NCBI RefSeq assembly: GCF_000472545.1
Contig: NZ_AWZV01000012.1
Coordinates: 29,225 to 93,224 of the forward strand
Length of the DNA: 64,000 nucleotides
Direction: 5' to 3'
Origin: Burkholderia sp. WSM2232
Lineage (GTDB): Bacteria; Pseudomonadota; Gammaproteobacteria; Burkholderiales; Burkholderiaceae
Shown here one piece after another: positions 51,967 to 61,608 of the stretch; position 1 is the first letter of the stretch, and each line of letters begins with the position of its first letter. Under the pieces are notes generated by a model. That model did no database searches and was not told the origin of the DNA. It saw nothing but the letters and a program-made list of their open reading frames with translations. Position numbers and translations under genes: made by a program.

Positions 51967-52104
51967 ATGACGCAATCGAATTTGCCGCAAACTGCCACCT
52001 TCGCTGCTGGACCGGCCGCTGCACCGGCCGGTCTTGCGGCGGCCATGCTGGGCGTGCGCACGGTCGCGCTGTCGTTGCTGGTGGACCGCGCCTTGTCCGC
52101 ATAA
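51967..52104 (+). CDS. Small ORF upstream of the catalase (45 aa)
   Basis: 45 aa (opens MTQSNLPQTATFAAGPAAAP, ends DRALSA). An excellent ribosome-binding site (CGGAG, 6 bp before the ATG) supports translation. The Ala/Pro-rich first half is followed by a short hydrophobic stretch (MLGVRTVALSLLV). No known family recognised. It lies between the candidate OxyR promoter and the catalase, 105 bp before it, so it would be the first gene of a peroxide-induced transcript. It could be a small membrane-associated protein, a leader peptide or non-functional. Confidence 0.5.
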   Translation: MTQSNLPQTATFAAGPAAAPAGLAAAMLGVRTVALSLLVDRALSA

Positions 52105-52209
52105 TCGCGCGGGCAGTGCGTTCGCGCAGTTGCCCGCCCAAGCGTTCCGCGTTGCCTCGCCGCGCTTCTCCCACAATCCGCTTTAACGAAAATCAACCAG
52201 GAGTCCCGC

Positions 52210-53664
52210 ATGTCCGAACGTAAGCTCACCAATGCCGCCGGCGCGCCCGTCGCCGACAACCAGAATTCCATGACCGCCGGCGTGCGCGGCCCGGTCGTCC
52301 TGCAGGACGTGTGGCTGCTCGAAAAGCTCGCGCACTTCGACCGCGAGGTGATTCCCGAGCGCCGTGTTCACGCCAAAGGCTCTGGCGCCTTCGGCACGCT
52401 GAAGGTGACGCACGACATCTCGCGCTACACGAAGGCCAAAGTGTTTGCCGAGGTCGGCAAGGAAACGCCGCTGTTCATGCGTTTTTCGACGGTGGCGGGC
52501 GAGCGCGGCGCGGCCGACGCGGAACGCGATGTGCGCGGTTTCTCGATCAAGTTCTACACCGAAGAAGGTAACTGGGACGTGGTGGGCAACAACACGCCGG
52601 TGTTCTTCATTCGCGATCCGCTGAAGTTCCCCGACTTCATCCACACGCAAAAGCGCGACCCGTACACCAACCTGCGCAACAACATCGCCGCGTGGGATTT
52701 CTGGACGCGTCATCCGGAATCGATGCATCAGGTCACGATCCTCATGAGCGATCGCGGCATTCCGAAGAGCTACCGCCAGATGCACGGCTTCGGTTCGCAC
52801 ACGTACTCGTTCATCAACGCGAACAACGAGCGTTTCTGGGTGAAGTTCCACTTCAAGTCGCTGCAGGGCATTGAGAATTTCACCGACGCGGAAGCAGCGC
52901 AAGTGGTCGCGCAAGACCGCGAAAGCGCGCAGCGCGATCTGGTGGGCAACATCGACGCCGGCAATTTCCCGAAGTGGCGCTTTGCGATCCAGGTCATGCC
53001 GGAAGCCGAAGCCGCCGCGTATCGCTTCAACCCGTTCGACATCACGAAGGTGTGGTCGCAGAAAGACTACCCGTTGATCGACGTCGGCACGATCGAATTG
53101 AACCGGAATGCGGCCAACTATTTCGCGGACGTCGAGCAGGCAGCGTTCACGCCGGCCAACGTGGTGCCGGGCATCGGCTTTTCGCCGGACCGTCTGTTGC
53201 AGGGCCGTCTGTTCTCGTATGGCGACACGCAGCGCTACCGCCTCGGCATCAATCACCATCAGATTCCGGTGAACGCGTCGCGCGTGCCGAGCCCGCATTC
53301 GTTCCATCGCGACGGCGCGATGCGCACAGACGGCAACCTCGGCGGCAACGTGAACTACGAGCCGAACCGCTTCGGCGACTTTGCGCAGGACGCCAACGCG
53401 TCGGAGCCGCCGCTCGCAGCGGGTGCGGTCGATCGCTACGACCATCGCGCGGATGACGACTACTACACGCAGCCGGGCATGCTGTTTGCCCTCTTCGACG
53501 CAGCGCAGCGCGAGCGTCTGTACGGCAACATCGCGCGTCATATCAACGGCGTGCCGCAGGAGATCGTTGCGCGTGCAGTCGAGCATTTCCGCCGCATCGA
53601 CCCGGCGTATGCCGAAGGCGTGATCGCGGCAATGGCCGAACTTGCGGAAGGCGGCAAGAAGTAA
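52210..53664 (+). CDS. katA: Monofunctional haem catalase (clade 3)
   Basis: 484 aa, the small-subunit size. Catalytic His54 in RRVHAKG, Asn127 in [14 protein letters not shown], and proximal haem ligand Tyr337 in [14 protein letters not shown] are all present. It dismutates H2O2 in the cytoplasm as a tetramer with NADPH. An AGGAG site precedes the ATG. The position next to oxyR and dps suggests OxyR control. In some Burkholderia the oxyR neighbour is the unrelated KatG; here it is this catalase. The symbol is by family, not proven orthology. Confidence 0.95.
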   Translation: MSERKLTNAAGAPVADNQNSMTAGVRGPVVLQDVWLLEKLAHFDREVIPERRVHAKGSGAFGTLKVTHDISRYTKAKVFAEVGKETPLFMRFSTVAGERGAADAERDVRGFSIKFYTEEGNWDVVGNNTPVFFIRDPLKFPDFIHTQKRDPYTNLRNNIAAWDFWTRHPESMHQVTILMSDRGIPKSYRQMHGFGSHTYSFINANNERFWVKFHFKSLQGIENFTDAEAAQVVAQDRESAQRDLVGNIDAGNFPKWRFAIQVMPEAEAAAYRFNPFDITKVWSQKDYPLIDVGTIELNRNAANYFADVEQAAFTPANVVPGIGFSPDRLLQGRLFSYGDTQRYRLGINHHQIPVNASRVPSPHSFHRDGAMRTDGNLGGNVNYEPNRFGDFAQDANASEPPLAAGAVDRYDHRADDDYYTQPGMLFALFDAAQRERLYGNIARHINGVPQEIVARAVEHFRRIDPAYAEGVIAAMAELAEGGKK

Positions 53665-53727
53665 CGCAGTAAGCGAAGCGGGGCGCGTGGACGTCCCGCG
53701 AGTACCGATACGAACCGGAGCACGCTG

Positions 53728-53883
53728 ATGATAGACATGATGAAAGCCACTATCGGCAGAACGTCCGCCGGGCATCGCGCGCAACAGCAGCATGCGCTGA
53801 AGTTGCGCAGAGCCGTGGGCCTTGCGATTGTGACGAGCGGTCTTGCGCTGATCGCCGTGCAAGCGCTGCAACACGCGCTGTAA
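53728..53883 (+). CDS. Small ORF downstream of the catalase (51 aa)
   Basis: 51 aa beginning MIDMMKATIGRTSAGHRAQQ, with a basic middle (HALKLRRAV) followed by one hydrophobic helix (GLAIVTSGLALIAVQAL) near the C terminus. CCGGAG lies 7 bp before the ATG. It starts 63 bp after the catalase stop, so co-transcription is plausible. It looks like a single-pass small membrane protein; no family recognised. In-frame ATGs at 53737 and 53740 are alternative starts. Confidence 0.55.
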   Translation: MIDMMKATIGRTSAGHRAQQQHALKLRRAVGLAIVTSGLALIAVQALQHAL

Positions 53884-54100
53884 CACACGTTCGGCGGCTG
53901 AGCAGCGCGAAGCCAGGCGGTGTTCGCGTGCGCATCGCACAAGGCCGAGAGGCGCGAGGCGCAGTGGCGTCACGCCACACGAACATTTCGTCTTTCTAAG
54001 ATAAACTGTCGAGCGCTCGTTTTGCCGGACCTGACGTTAGCGGGCTTCTGGCATTCCGTTACTTCACTGCCGGTTCGTATCACTCTTCGAAGGAGTCATC

Positions 54101-54589
54101 ATGGCCAAAAAAGAAGCTGTACAGCACGTCAATATCGGGATCAGCGACAAGGACCGCAAGAAGATCGCGGAAGGTCTGTCACGTCTGCTCGCGGACACCT
54201 ACACGCTGTACCTGAAGACCCACAACTTCCACTGGAACGTGACGGGTCCGATGTTCAATACGCTGCACCTGATGTTCGAAACGCAATACAACGAACTGGC
54301 GCTGGCGGTGGACTCGATCGCTGAACGGATTCGCGCGCTCGGCGTGCACGCACCGGGCAGCTACAAGGATTTCGCGAAGCTGTCGTCGATTCCCGAGGCG
54401 GACGGCGTGCCTTCCGCGGAAGAGATGATCCGTCAGCTGGTGGAAGGTCAGGAAGCCGTGGTGCGCACCGCGCGCGCGATTTTCCCGTCGACGGAAGCGG
54501 CCAACGACGAGCCCACCGCCGACCTGCTGACGCAGCGCATGCAGACGCATGAAAAGACGGCGTGGATGTTGCGCTCGATGCTGGCTTGA
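54101..54589 (+). CDS. dps: Dps ferritin-like DNA-protection protein
   Basis: 162 aa. The Dps/ferritin helical bundle has the inter-subunit ferroxidase motif [21 protein letters not shown] plus [21 protein letters not shown]. Dodecamers oxidise ferrous iron with H2O2 and shield DNA. AAGGAG precedes the ATG. The gene follows the catalase region by 217 bp and has its own terminator. OxyR control is plausible. Confidence 0.95.
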   Translation: MAKKEAVQHVNIGISDKDRKKIAEGLSRLLADTYTLYLKTHNFHWNVTGPMFNTLHLMFETQYNELALAVDSIAERIRALGVHAPGSYKDFAKLSSIPEADGVPSAEEMIRQLVEGQEAVVRTARAIFPSTEAANDEPTADLLTQRMQTHEKTAWMLRSMLA

Positions 54590-54659
54590 TCGTTCCCAGT
54601 GGATGCTCGCTCAGACCGGTTCGCAAAACCGGACGAGCCGGACGCAGGCAGATGCAATG

Positions 54660-54693
54660 AACAAAGCCTCCCTTTGCGGGAGGCTTTGTTTTT
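54660..54693 (+). terminator. Intrinsic terminator of dps
   Basis: AACAAAGCCTCCC (54660-54672) pairs perfectly with GGGAGGCTTTGTT (54678-54690) around a TTTGC loop; five T in a row finish at 54693. 70 bp after the dps stop. Confidence 0.93.
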
Positions 54694-54835
54694 CTGGCTA
54701 CAGCTTTGATAGCTCTGCGCCCCGTCGACGCACAAGCTGGTAGTCGCTGCGCCTCACGGCCAGGGAGGCTGCCGCCCGCATCCCGTAAAATAGCGGCACC
54801 GTCATTGCAATCCACCCGCGTTCGCCGAGTCCGTC

Positions 54836-55699
54836 ATGTTCGCCCGACTTCCCCTGTATCTGCGCCTCGTGCGCATGGACAAGCCTATCGGCAGCCTGCT
54901 GCTGCTGTGGCCGACGCTCAACGCGCTGTGGATCGCCTCGGACGGTCATCCGTCCTGGCCGCTGCTCGCTATCTTCACTATAGGCACCGTGCTGATGCGC
55001 TCGGCGGGCTGCGCGATCAACGACTACGCGGATCGCGATTTCGACCGCTACGTGAAGCGCACTGAAAATCGCCCGATCACGTCCGGCAAGATCAAGGCGT
55101 GGGAAGCGGTGGCGCTCGCGGCCGGACTGTCGTTGCTGGCGTTCCTTCTGATCCTGCCGCTTAACACGCTGACGAAGGAACTCTCGGTGGCGGCGCTGTT
55201 CGTAGCGGGTTCGTATCCGTTCACCAAGCGCTTTTTTGCTATCCCGCAGGCGTATCTGGGCATTGCGTTTGGCTTTGGCATTCCGATGGCGTTCGCGGCG
55301 GTACAGAATCAGGTGCCCGTGCTCGCCTGGGTCATGTTGCTTGCCAACGTGTTCTGGTCGGTCGCGTACGACACCGAATATGCGATGGTCGATCGTGACG
55401 ACGACCTCAAAATCGGCATCCGGACCTCGGCGCTCACATTCGGCCGCTTCGACGTGGCCGCGATCATGCTGTGCTATGCGGTAACGCTCGGCATCTACGC
55501 CGGCATCGGCGTGCTGCTCGGTTACGGCGTGGTGTACTGGCTTGGATGGGCGGTTGCGGCAGGCTGCGCGGTCTATCACTACACGCTGATCCGTAACCGC
55601 GAGCGCATGCCGTGTTTCAAGGCGTTCCTGCACAACAACTGGCTGGGCGGCGCCTTGTTCGTCGGCATTGCCGCGCATTATGCGGTGGCTTCGTTTTAG
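54836..55699 (+). CDS. ubiA: 4-hydroxybenzoate polyprenyltransferase
   Basis: 287 aa with eight or nine membrane helices. The first Asp-rich motif is [17 protein letters not shown] and the second [17 protein letters not shown], the Mg-prenyl-diphosphate sites of UbiA. It attaches the polyprenyl chain in ubiquinone synthesis at the inner membrane. [17 protein letters not shown] near the N terminus is family-typical. Confidence 0.95.
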   Translation: MFARLPLYLRLVRMDKPIGSLLLLWPTLNALWIASDGHPSWPLLAIFTIGTVLMRSAGCAINDYADRDFDRYVKRTENRPITSGKIKAWEAVALAAGLSLLAFLLILPLNTLTKELSVAALFVAGSYPFTKRFFAIPQAYLGIAFGFGIPMAFAAVQNQVPVLAWVMLLANVFWSVAYDTEYAMVDRDDDLKIGIRTSALTFGRFDVAAIMLCYAVTLGIYAGIGVLLGYGVVYWLGWAVAAGCAVYHYTLIRNRERMPCFKAFLHNNWLGGALFVGIAAHYAVASF

Positions 55700-55713
55700 G
55701 TTTCAGGTTCCAG

Positions 55714-55749
55714 GCGCGCCACGGGTGGCGCTTGCCGCCGTGGGCGCGC
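55714..55749. terminator. GC-rich hairpin between convergent ubiA and proC
   Basis: GCGCGCCACGG (55714-55724) pairs with CCGTGGGCGCGC (55738-55749) with a one-base bulge. It lacks a T-run; a terminator role is inferred from its position in the convergent gap. Confidence 0.4.
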
Positions 55750-55845
55750 GGTCCGCTGTTGCAGACTTAGGCCAGTAGAGGCCGCGCGCCGACGGTGTAC
55801 TCCGTTCCCGCAAACGGCCACTCGCAGACAGCAGTCGATAACCGT

Positions 55846-56661
55846 CTACTGCCTGCCGAACTCCTCGCCCATTTCTTTCGCGCGCGCATCGGCGGCGAGC
55901 GCGCCGCGCACGATCGCGTCCTTCACGCCGCTCGCGTCGAACGACGCTAGCGCCGCGGCGGTCGTGCCACCCTTCGAGGTCACGCGTTCACGCAATACGC
56001 TCGGCGGTTCGTCGGAGTTTGCCGCCAGTTGCGCGGCTCCGGTGAAGGTCGCAACCGCGAGCGCGCGGCCCTGGGCTTCGTCCATGCCGAGTTGGCGCGC
56101 GGCCTCCTGCAATGCTTCGATGAAGTAGAACACGTAGGCCGGGCCGCTGCCCGAGATCGCGGTGACGGCGTCGATTTTCGCTTCGTCGTCGAACCATACG
56201 GTTTCGCCCACCGCGCCGAGTACCTGCGAGGCGAGCGCGCGGCCCGCTTCGTCGACGCTTGCGGTCGCGGTCAATCCGGCGACACCCATGCCGATCAGCG
56301 CGGGCGTATTCGGCATGACGCGCACGACGCGCGCGTGACCGTTCAGCCAGCGCGACATGTCGTCCATGCGAATGCCGGCGACGATGCTGATGACCAGTTG
56401 CGACGCCTTCAGGTGCGCCGCAAGCGCCCCGGCGACGCTTTTCAGGATCTGCGGTTTCACCGCGAGCACGACGGCGTCATAGTCGGCGAGCGCCGCGTCG
56501 GCGGCCGCGCCGGTCTTGATACCGAACTGCTCTTCGTTGCGCTTGCGCGCGTCTTCATTCGGATCGATCGCATACAGGTCGGCGGGCGCGACGCCGCGCT
56601 TGATAAGGCCGCCGATCAACGCCGCAGCCATGTTGCCGCCGCCGATAAAAGCAATTTTCAT
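55846..56661 (-). CDS. proC: Pyrroline-5-carboxylate reductase
   Basis: 271 aa. The Rossmann motif FIGGGNMAAALIGGLI opens the protein, VMPNTPALIGMGVAGL is in the middle, and the catalytic C-terminal domain has AISGSGPAYVFYFIEAL and TSKGGTTAAALASF. It performs the last step of proline synthesis. It follows yggS by 115 bp, the widespread yggS-proC pairing. Confidence 0.96.
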   Translation of the reverse strand: MKIAFIGGGNMAAALIGGLIKRGVAPADLYAIDPNEDARKRNEEQFGIKTGAAADAALADYDAVVLAVKPQILKSVAGALAAHLKASQLVISIVAGIRMDDMSRWLNGHARVVRVMPNTPALIGMGVAGLTATASVDEAGRALASQVLGAVGETVWFDDEAKIDAVTAISGSGPAYVFYFIEALQEAARQLGMDEAQGRALAVATFTGAAQLAANSDEPPSVLRERVTSKGGTTAAALASFDASGVKDAIVRGALAADARAKEMGEEFGRQ

Positions 56662-56776
56662 GATGTTCCGCGAAGGTTTGATTGAGATCGTGAAGCTGGA
56701 CTGGTCAGGACTGCGCAGCCGCTGAATGAACCTGCATGAGCACGACGTGAGCGCTGCATGGGCACTTGCGCAGCCG

Positions 56777-57475
56777 CTAATGCGAGTAGTCGCGTGCGCC
56801 GAATATCGCAGTGCCCACCCGCACGATCGTCGCGCCTTCGAGCACGGCCGCCTCGAGATCGCTCGACATGCCCATCGAAAGGGTATCGAGCGGCAAGCCT
56901 TCGCCTCGCAGACGTTCGAATAGCTCCCGTAGGCGGCGATGCGGCACCCGTTGCTGGTCGATGTTGCCGGCGGGCTCGGGAATCGCCATGAGCCCGCGCA
57001 ACCTGAGCCTCGGCAGCGCGGCGATTTCTTTTGCCACCTGCACGGCCTCTTCGGCGCTGACGCCGCTTTTCGACGCCTCGCCGCTGATATTGACCTGCAA
57101 GCACACGTTCAGCGGCGGCAGGTGCTCTGGACGCTGCTCGGAAAGGCGCTGCGCGATCTTCAGCCGATCCACCGAATGCACCCAATCGAAATGCTCGGCC
57201 ACTGGCCGCGTCTTGTTCGACTGCAACGGACCGATGAAATGCCATTCGAGGGAAGTGCGCAAATCGCCGAGCGTTTCGATCTTGGTGAGCGCTTCCTGCA
57301 CGTAGTTTTCGCCGAACGCGCGCTGGCCGGCCGCGTGGGCGGCGCGCACGTCTTCGGCGGGAAAGGTCTTGGACACCGCGAGCAGCGCGATGGAACGCGC
57401 GTCGCGTCCGGCAACGTGGGCGGCCGTTGCGATGCGTTGCTGCACCGCTTCGAGGTTATGAATCAGATCGGGCAT
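56777..57475 (-). CDS. yggS: YggS/PLPBP pyridoxal-phosphate homeostasis protein
   Basis: 232 aa. The PLP lysine lies in LLAVSKTFPAEDV near residue 36. FGENYVQEALTK, WHFIGPLQSNKTR and LSMGMSSDLEAAVLEGATIVRVG are the conserved blocks of this single-barrel family. It binds PLP without known catalysis and affects vitamin B6 and amino-acid balance. It sits between glcF and proC on the same strand (46-bp gap from glcF). Confidence 0.95.
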   Translation of the reverse strand: MPDLIHNLEAVQQRIATAAHVAGRDARSIALLAVSKTFPAEDVRAAHAAGQRAFGENYVQEALTKIETLGDLRTSLEWHFIGPLQSNKTRPVAEHFDWVHSVDRLKIAQRLSEQRPEHLPPLNVCLQVNISGEASKSGVSAEEAVQVAKEIAALPRLRLRGLMAIPEPAGNIDQQRVPHRRLRELFERLRGEGLPLDTLSMGMSSDLEAAVLEGATIVRVGTAIFGARDYSH

Positions 57476-57521
57476 GGAGCGAACTGGAGCGAACCTGAGG
57501 TCGATAAGGACAATGCCCCGA

Positions 57522-58748
57522 TTATACGGACAGCATGTGCTCGACCAGTTCGATCCAGTGCGCGACCGGCGTCGACGTACCGCTTTGCAAGTGCGAAATG
57601 CAGCCGACGTTCGCCGAGACGATCACCTGCGGCTCCTGCGCATGCAGCCGTTCGAGCTTCTGGTCGCGCAGCGCGTAGGAGAGCTTCGGCTGCGTCAGCG
57701 AGTACGTGCCTGCAGAGCCGCAGCACAGGTGGTTGTCCGTGGGCAGACGGACTTCCACGCCGAGCTTCGTCAACAGATGCTCGACCCTGCCGCGCACCTG
57801 CTGTCCGTGCTGCAGCGTGCATGGCGGATGAAACGCTACCGTGTGGATCGCGCGGCGGCGCGTAACCGCTGCGAGTTCTTCCTCGAAGTCCGGCAGGATC
57901 TCGGCAATGTCGCGTGTCAATTCGACGATGCGGCGCGCTTTCTCCGCATACGCCGGATCGTGCCGCAACAGGTGCGCATATTCCTTGACGGTTGCGCCGC
58001 AGCCCGACGCGTTCATCACGATAGCCTCGACGCCCGTTTCGACATGAGGCCACCATGCGTCGATGTTGGCGCGCATGTCGTCGAGCGCTTCGTCGTTGTA
58101 GCCAAGATGCAGACGGATCGCGCCGCAGCAGCCGGCATCCGGCGCGACCACCGTTTCAATGCCGAGCGCGTCCAGCACGCGCGCGGTCGCGGTGTTGACG
58201 TTGGGCATCATCGACGGTTGCACGCAGCCCGCGAGCATCAGCATCTTGCGGTCGTGTTTGGCGCTCGGCCACGCGAGCGGACGCTGCCGGGCCGGCACCT
58301 TGTCGCGCAGTTTTCTCGGCAGCAGCGCGCGGAAATGCTGGCCGAGTCGCATGGTCGGCGTGAAGAGCGCGCTATTCGGCACGAAGCTCGCGAGCAGTCT
58401 GCGCGTAAGGCGCTGGCCGAGCGGGCGCGTCACTTTTTGCTCGGTGATCTTGCGGCCGATTTCCACCAGCTTGCCGTACTGCACGCCGGACGGGCAGGTG
58501 CTCTCGCAATTGCGGCAAGTGAGGCACCGGTCGAGGTGGACCTGCGTGCTGCGCGTGACCTGCGCGCCTTCCACCATCTGCTTGATCAGATAGATGCGAC
58601 CGCGCGGACCGTCGAGCTCGTCGCCGAGCAGTTGATAGGTCGGGCAGGTGGCCGTGCAGAAACCGCAGTGCACGCAGTTGCGCAAGATGGCGTCGGCTTC
58701 GTCGCCATCGGGGGTGTTGCGAATGAAGTCCGCGAGATTGGTTTGCAT
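57522..58748 (-). CDS. glcF: Glycolate oxidase iron-sulfur subunit GlcF
   Basis: 408 aa. Two 4Fe-4S motifs at the N terminus: CVHCGFCTATCPTY and CLTCRNCESTCPSG. Two CCG domains follow (GCCGAIRLHLG and CCGSAGTYSLTQ). It passes electrons from the GlcD/GlcE flavins to the membrane quinone pool. It starts 7 bp after glcE. Confidence 0.95.
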   Translation of the reverse strand: MQTNLADFIRNTPDGDEADAILRNCVHCGFCTATCPTYQLLGDELDGPRGRIYLIKQMVEGAQVTRSTQVHLDRCLTCRNCESTCPSGVQYGKLVEIGRKITEQKVTRPLGQRLTRRLLASFVPNSALFTPTMRLGQHFRALLPRKLRDKVPARQRPLAWPSAKHDRKMLMLAGCVQPSMMPNVNTATARVLDALGIETVVAPDAGCCGAIRLHLGYNDEALDDMRANIDAWWPHVETGVEAIVMNASGCGATVKEYAHLLRHDPAYAEKARRIVELTRDIAEILPDFEEELAAVTRRRAIHTVAFHPPCTLQHGQQVRGRVEHLLTKLGVEVRLPTDNHLCCGSAGTYSLTQPKLSYALRDQKLERLHAQEPQVIVSANVGCISHLQSGTSTPVAHWIELVEHMLSV

Positions 58749-58755
58749 CGCGCGC

Positions 58756-59844
58756 TCAGAAGTCGGGGTAGAGACGTCCGCGATTGAAGATGCGGGCCGG
58801 ATCGAAAGCGGTTTTCAGGCCGCGATGGATCTTCATCAGCGGCGCGGGAAGCGGTGTGAACACGCCGGCGCCGCGGTCGTAGCCGAGGCCGGTGCGAAAA
58901 ATCGTGGCGTGGCCGCCGGCCTGTTTCGCGCTGATGCGCACCGTTTGCGCGTCGGTGTCCGTGATCCACCAGCGCTGGGCGCCGCCCCATTCCATCAGTT
59001 GCGCGCCCGGCAGTTGCAGCGGCTCTGTGATGGACGGCAACGCGAGCCGCCAGAGCGCGGCTTTCGGCGGAATCGCGGCAAAGAACGAGTCGGTCTGCTC
59101 GCGCAAACCCGCCCAGAAGCGCTCCGCCTCGACCGCGTCGACGACTTCGCCGCCGAGCGACGAACGCGCCGACTTCACCGCACTTTCTGCGCCTGCGAGA
59201 CGCACGGCGAGTGTGCCGTGACGCCAGGCGCTCGCGGTAATCGGCAACGGCCGGCCGCCCCATTCGTTGAGCTTGCGCACGGCGTCAGTGCCATTCATGT
59301 CGAACTTGAGCGTGGCCTCGGCCTGCGGCTGCGGCAGCACTTTCAGCGACAATTCCAGGATCAGCCCGAGCGTGCCGAGCGAGCCCGCCATTAGACGCGA
59401 GACGTCATAGCCGGCGACGTTCTTGACCACCTGGCCGCCGAAGTGCAGTGTTTGCCCCTGGCCGTTCATGATGACCGCGCCCAGCACGAAGTCGCGCGCC
59501 GCGCCCGCCGCCGGACGGCGCGGACCGGCGATGCCCGCTGCCACGCAGCCGCCGAAGGTGGCCTGCGGCCCGAAGTGCGGCGGCTCGAAGGCCAGCATCT
59601 GGTTGTGTTCGGCGAGCGCGGCTTCGATTTCGAGAAGCGGAGTGCCGGCGCGTGCGGTGATCACCAGTTCCGCCGGGTCGTACGCGATGATGCCGCGATA
59701 GGCGCGCGTGTCGAGGATCTCGCCTTCCAGCGTCTGACCGTACCAGTCTTTCGTGCCGCCGCCGCGCACGCGCAACGCGCGTCCCTCGGCGCTGGCGGAA
59801 CGCACGCGCTCCGACCACATGGCGACGATGTCGTCCTCTTCCAT
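58756..59844 (-). CDS. glcE: Glycolate oxidase FAD-binding subunit GlcE
   Basis: 362 aa, shorter than GlcD. A PCMH FAD domain occupies the N-terminal half (ALRVRGGGTKDWYGQ, then TFGGCVAAGIAGPRRPAAG and VVKNVAGYDVSRLMAGSLG). It is part of the GlcDEF complex oxidising glycolate to glyoxylate. It lies 135 bp after glcD and 7 bp before glcF. Confidence 0.95.
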   Translation of the reverse strand: MEEDDIVAMWSERVRSASAEGRALRVRGGGTKDWYGQTLEGEILDTRAYRGIIAYDPAELVITARAGTPLLEIEAALAEHNQMLAFEPPHFGPQATFGGCVAAGIAGPRRPAAGAARDFVLGAVIMNGQGQTLHFGGQVVKNVAGYDVSRLMAGSLGTLGLILELSLKVLPQPQAEATLKFDMNGTDAVRKLNEWGGRPLPITASAWRHGTLAVRLAGAESAVKSARSSLGGEVVDAVEAERFWAGLREQTDSFFAAIPPKAALWRLALPSITEPLQLPGAQLMEWGGAQRWWITDTDAQTVRISAKQAGGHATIFRTGLGYDRGAGVFTPLPAPLMKIHRGLKTAFDPARIFNRGRLYPDF

Positions 59845-59946
59845 GATGCCCTGCTTCGTTGTGTTTCGAACGATTGTACCGGGCGGGGGCTCGCTGGCAA
59901 CCCGGAGCGGACCCGCATCGGGTAATCAGGGTGGGATGCGAGAAAC

Positions 59947-59960
59947 CCCGTCGCGACGGG
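59947..59960. other. 14-bp perfect palindrome between glcD and glcE
   Basis: CCCGTCGCGACGGG in the 135-bp gap between glcD and glcE. In RNA it could form a short stem, perhaps marking processing or attenuation within the transcript. Confidence 0.35.
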
Positions 59961-59979
59961 CTATGCGCGATGCGTGACG

Positions 59980-61473
59980 CTAGAAGCGCGGCAGCTCCGG
60001 ATGCGGCAGCAGACCGCCGCGCACATGCATCCTGCCGTATTCGGCGCAGCGCGCCCGGGTGGGGATTCCCTTGTCCGGATTCAGCAGGCCGGGCGGATCG
60101 AAAGCGCGTTTGACGGCGTGAAACGCGTCGCGCTCTTCCGGCGAGAACTGCACGCACATCGAGTTGATCTTTTCGATGCCGACGCCGTGCTCACCCGTCA
60201 CCGTGCCGCCCAGCTCGACGCACGCTTCGAGAATGTCCGAGCCGAATGCTTCGGCGCGGTGCCATTCGTCCCGGTCGTTGCCGTTGAAAAGAATGAGCGG
60301 ATGCATGTTGCCGTCGCCCGCATGAAACACGTTGATGCAGCGCAGTCCGTACTTCTTTTCCATTGCTTCGATGCGCGACAGCAGTGGTCCGATACTGCGG
60401 CGCGGCACGGTGCCGTCCATGCAGTAGTAGTCGGGCGAAATGCGGCCCGCGGCCGGGAACGCGTTCTTGCGGCCGGACCAGAAGCGCAGCCGCTCGTTTT
60501 CCGTGCGCGAGATCTGGATGCGGGTCGCGCCGTGCTCGCGCAGCACCGCGGTCATGCGCACGATCTCGTCGGCGACTTCCTCGGGCGTGCCGTCGGATTC
60601 GCACAGCAGGATCGCCGCCGCGTCGAGGTCGTAGCCGGCGTGCACGAACTCTTCCACGGCGCGCGTGGCGGGCTTGTCCATCATTTCGAGACCCGCCGGA
60701 ATGATGCCCGCCGCGACGATGCCGGCGACGGCATCGCCGCCTTTCACGACGTCGTCGAAACTTGCCATGATGACCTGCGCCGTTTGCGGTTTGGGTATCA
60801 GCTTGACGGTGACCTCGGTGACGATTGCAAACATGCCTTCGCTGCCGATCAGAACCGCAAGCAGGTCGAGGCCGGGCGCGTCCGGTCCGAGCGAACCGAA
60901 TTCGACGATCTCGCCTTCCATGGTCACGGCGCGCACGCGCAGCACGTTGTGCACGGTGAGGCCGTATTTCAGGCAGTGCACGCCGCCCGAATTCTCGGAA
61001 ACGTTGCCGCCGATCGTGCAGGCAATCTGCGACGACGGGTCAGGGGCGTAGTACAGGCCGTAAGGGGCGGCCGCTTCCGAGATCGACAGATTGCGCACGC
61101 CCGGCTGCACCGTGGCGGTCCGCGCGTAGGAGTCGACTTCGATGATCTTTCTGAAGCGCGCGAGTGACACGACCACGCCGTGACGAATCGGCATAGCGCC
61201 GCCGGAAAGGCCGGTGCCCGCGCCGCGCGGCACGATCGGCACGCCGAGGCGATGACAAATCTGCACGATGCGCTGCACCTGCGATTCGGTTTCCGGCAGA
61301 GCGACGGCAAGCGGTAGACGGCGATATGCCGCGAGGCCGTCGCAGTCGTAGGCGACGGTGTCTTCTTCGCGATACAGCAGACAGTGGTTCGGAAGTACCG
61401 CCATCAACGCCTGCACGACTTCGCGCTGGCGTTCTGCGAGAACTTCGGCCGTCAGTTCGGCGGGTGCGTTCAT
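59980..61473 (-). CDS. glcD: Glycolate oxidase subunit GlcD
   Basis: 497 aa from the ATG at 61473, chosen because GAGGAG lies 9 bp upstream (the ATG at 61479 would be only 3 bp away). FAD-binding PCMH domain with VPRGAGTGLSGGAMPI, IGGNVSENSGGVHCLKYGLT and VLIGSEGMFAIVTEVTVKL. The C-terminal FAD-oxidase domain has NVFHAGDGNMHPLI and TGEHGVGIEK. It oxidises glycolate or D-lactate-like 2-hydroxyacids. First of glcDEF. No glcC regulator gene is present nearby. Confidence 0.94.
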   Translation of the reverse strand: MNAPAELTAEVLAERQREVVQALMAVLPNHCLLYREEDTVAYDCDGLAAYRRLPLAVALPETESQVQRIVQICHRLGVPIVPRGAGTGLSGGAMPIRHGVVVSLARFRKIIEVDSYARTATVQPGVRNLSISEAAAPYGLYYAPDPSSQIACTIGGNVSENSGGVHCLKYGLTVHNVLRVRAVTMEGEIVEFGSLGPDAPGLDLLAVLIGSEGMFAIVTEVTVKLIPKPQTAQVIMASFDDVVKGGDAVAGIVAAGIIPAGLEMMDKPATRAVEEFVHAGYDLDAAAILLCESDGTPEEVADEIVRMTAVLREHGATRIQISRTENERLRFWSGRKNAFPAAGRISPDYYCMDGTVPRRSIGPLLSRIEAMEKKYGLRCINVFHAGDGNMHPLILFNGNDRDEWHRAEAFGSDILEACVELGGTVTGEHGVGIEKINSMCVQFSPEERDAFHAVKRAFDPPGLLNPDKGIPTRARCAEYGRMHVRGGLLPHPELPRF

Positions 61474-61608
61474 GTGCATCGTCTCCTCTTGCCTTTCGCC
61501 CATCGCTCGTTGGCGCGGGCGTTGCAGGGGGCCGCCGTGGCGGTCCAACCCGCTCGCTTGCTGCTCAGTTACCCCTGATCCTGCCTCGGCGATGCACGGC
61601 CTCGCAGA

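Noticed and set aside
52183..53973. A 596-residue minus-strand frame antisense to the catalase
   Set aside because: Complement of an unambiguous catalase with all catalytic residues.
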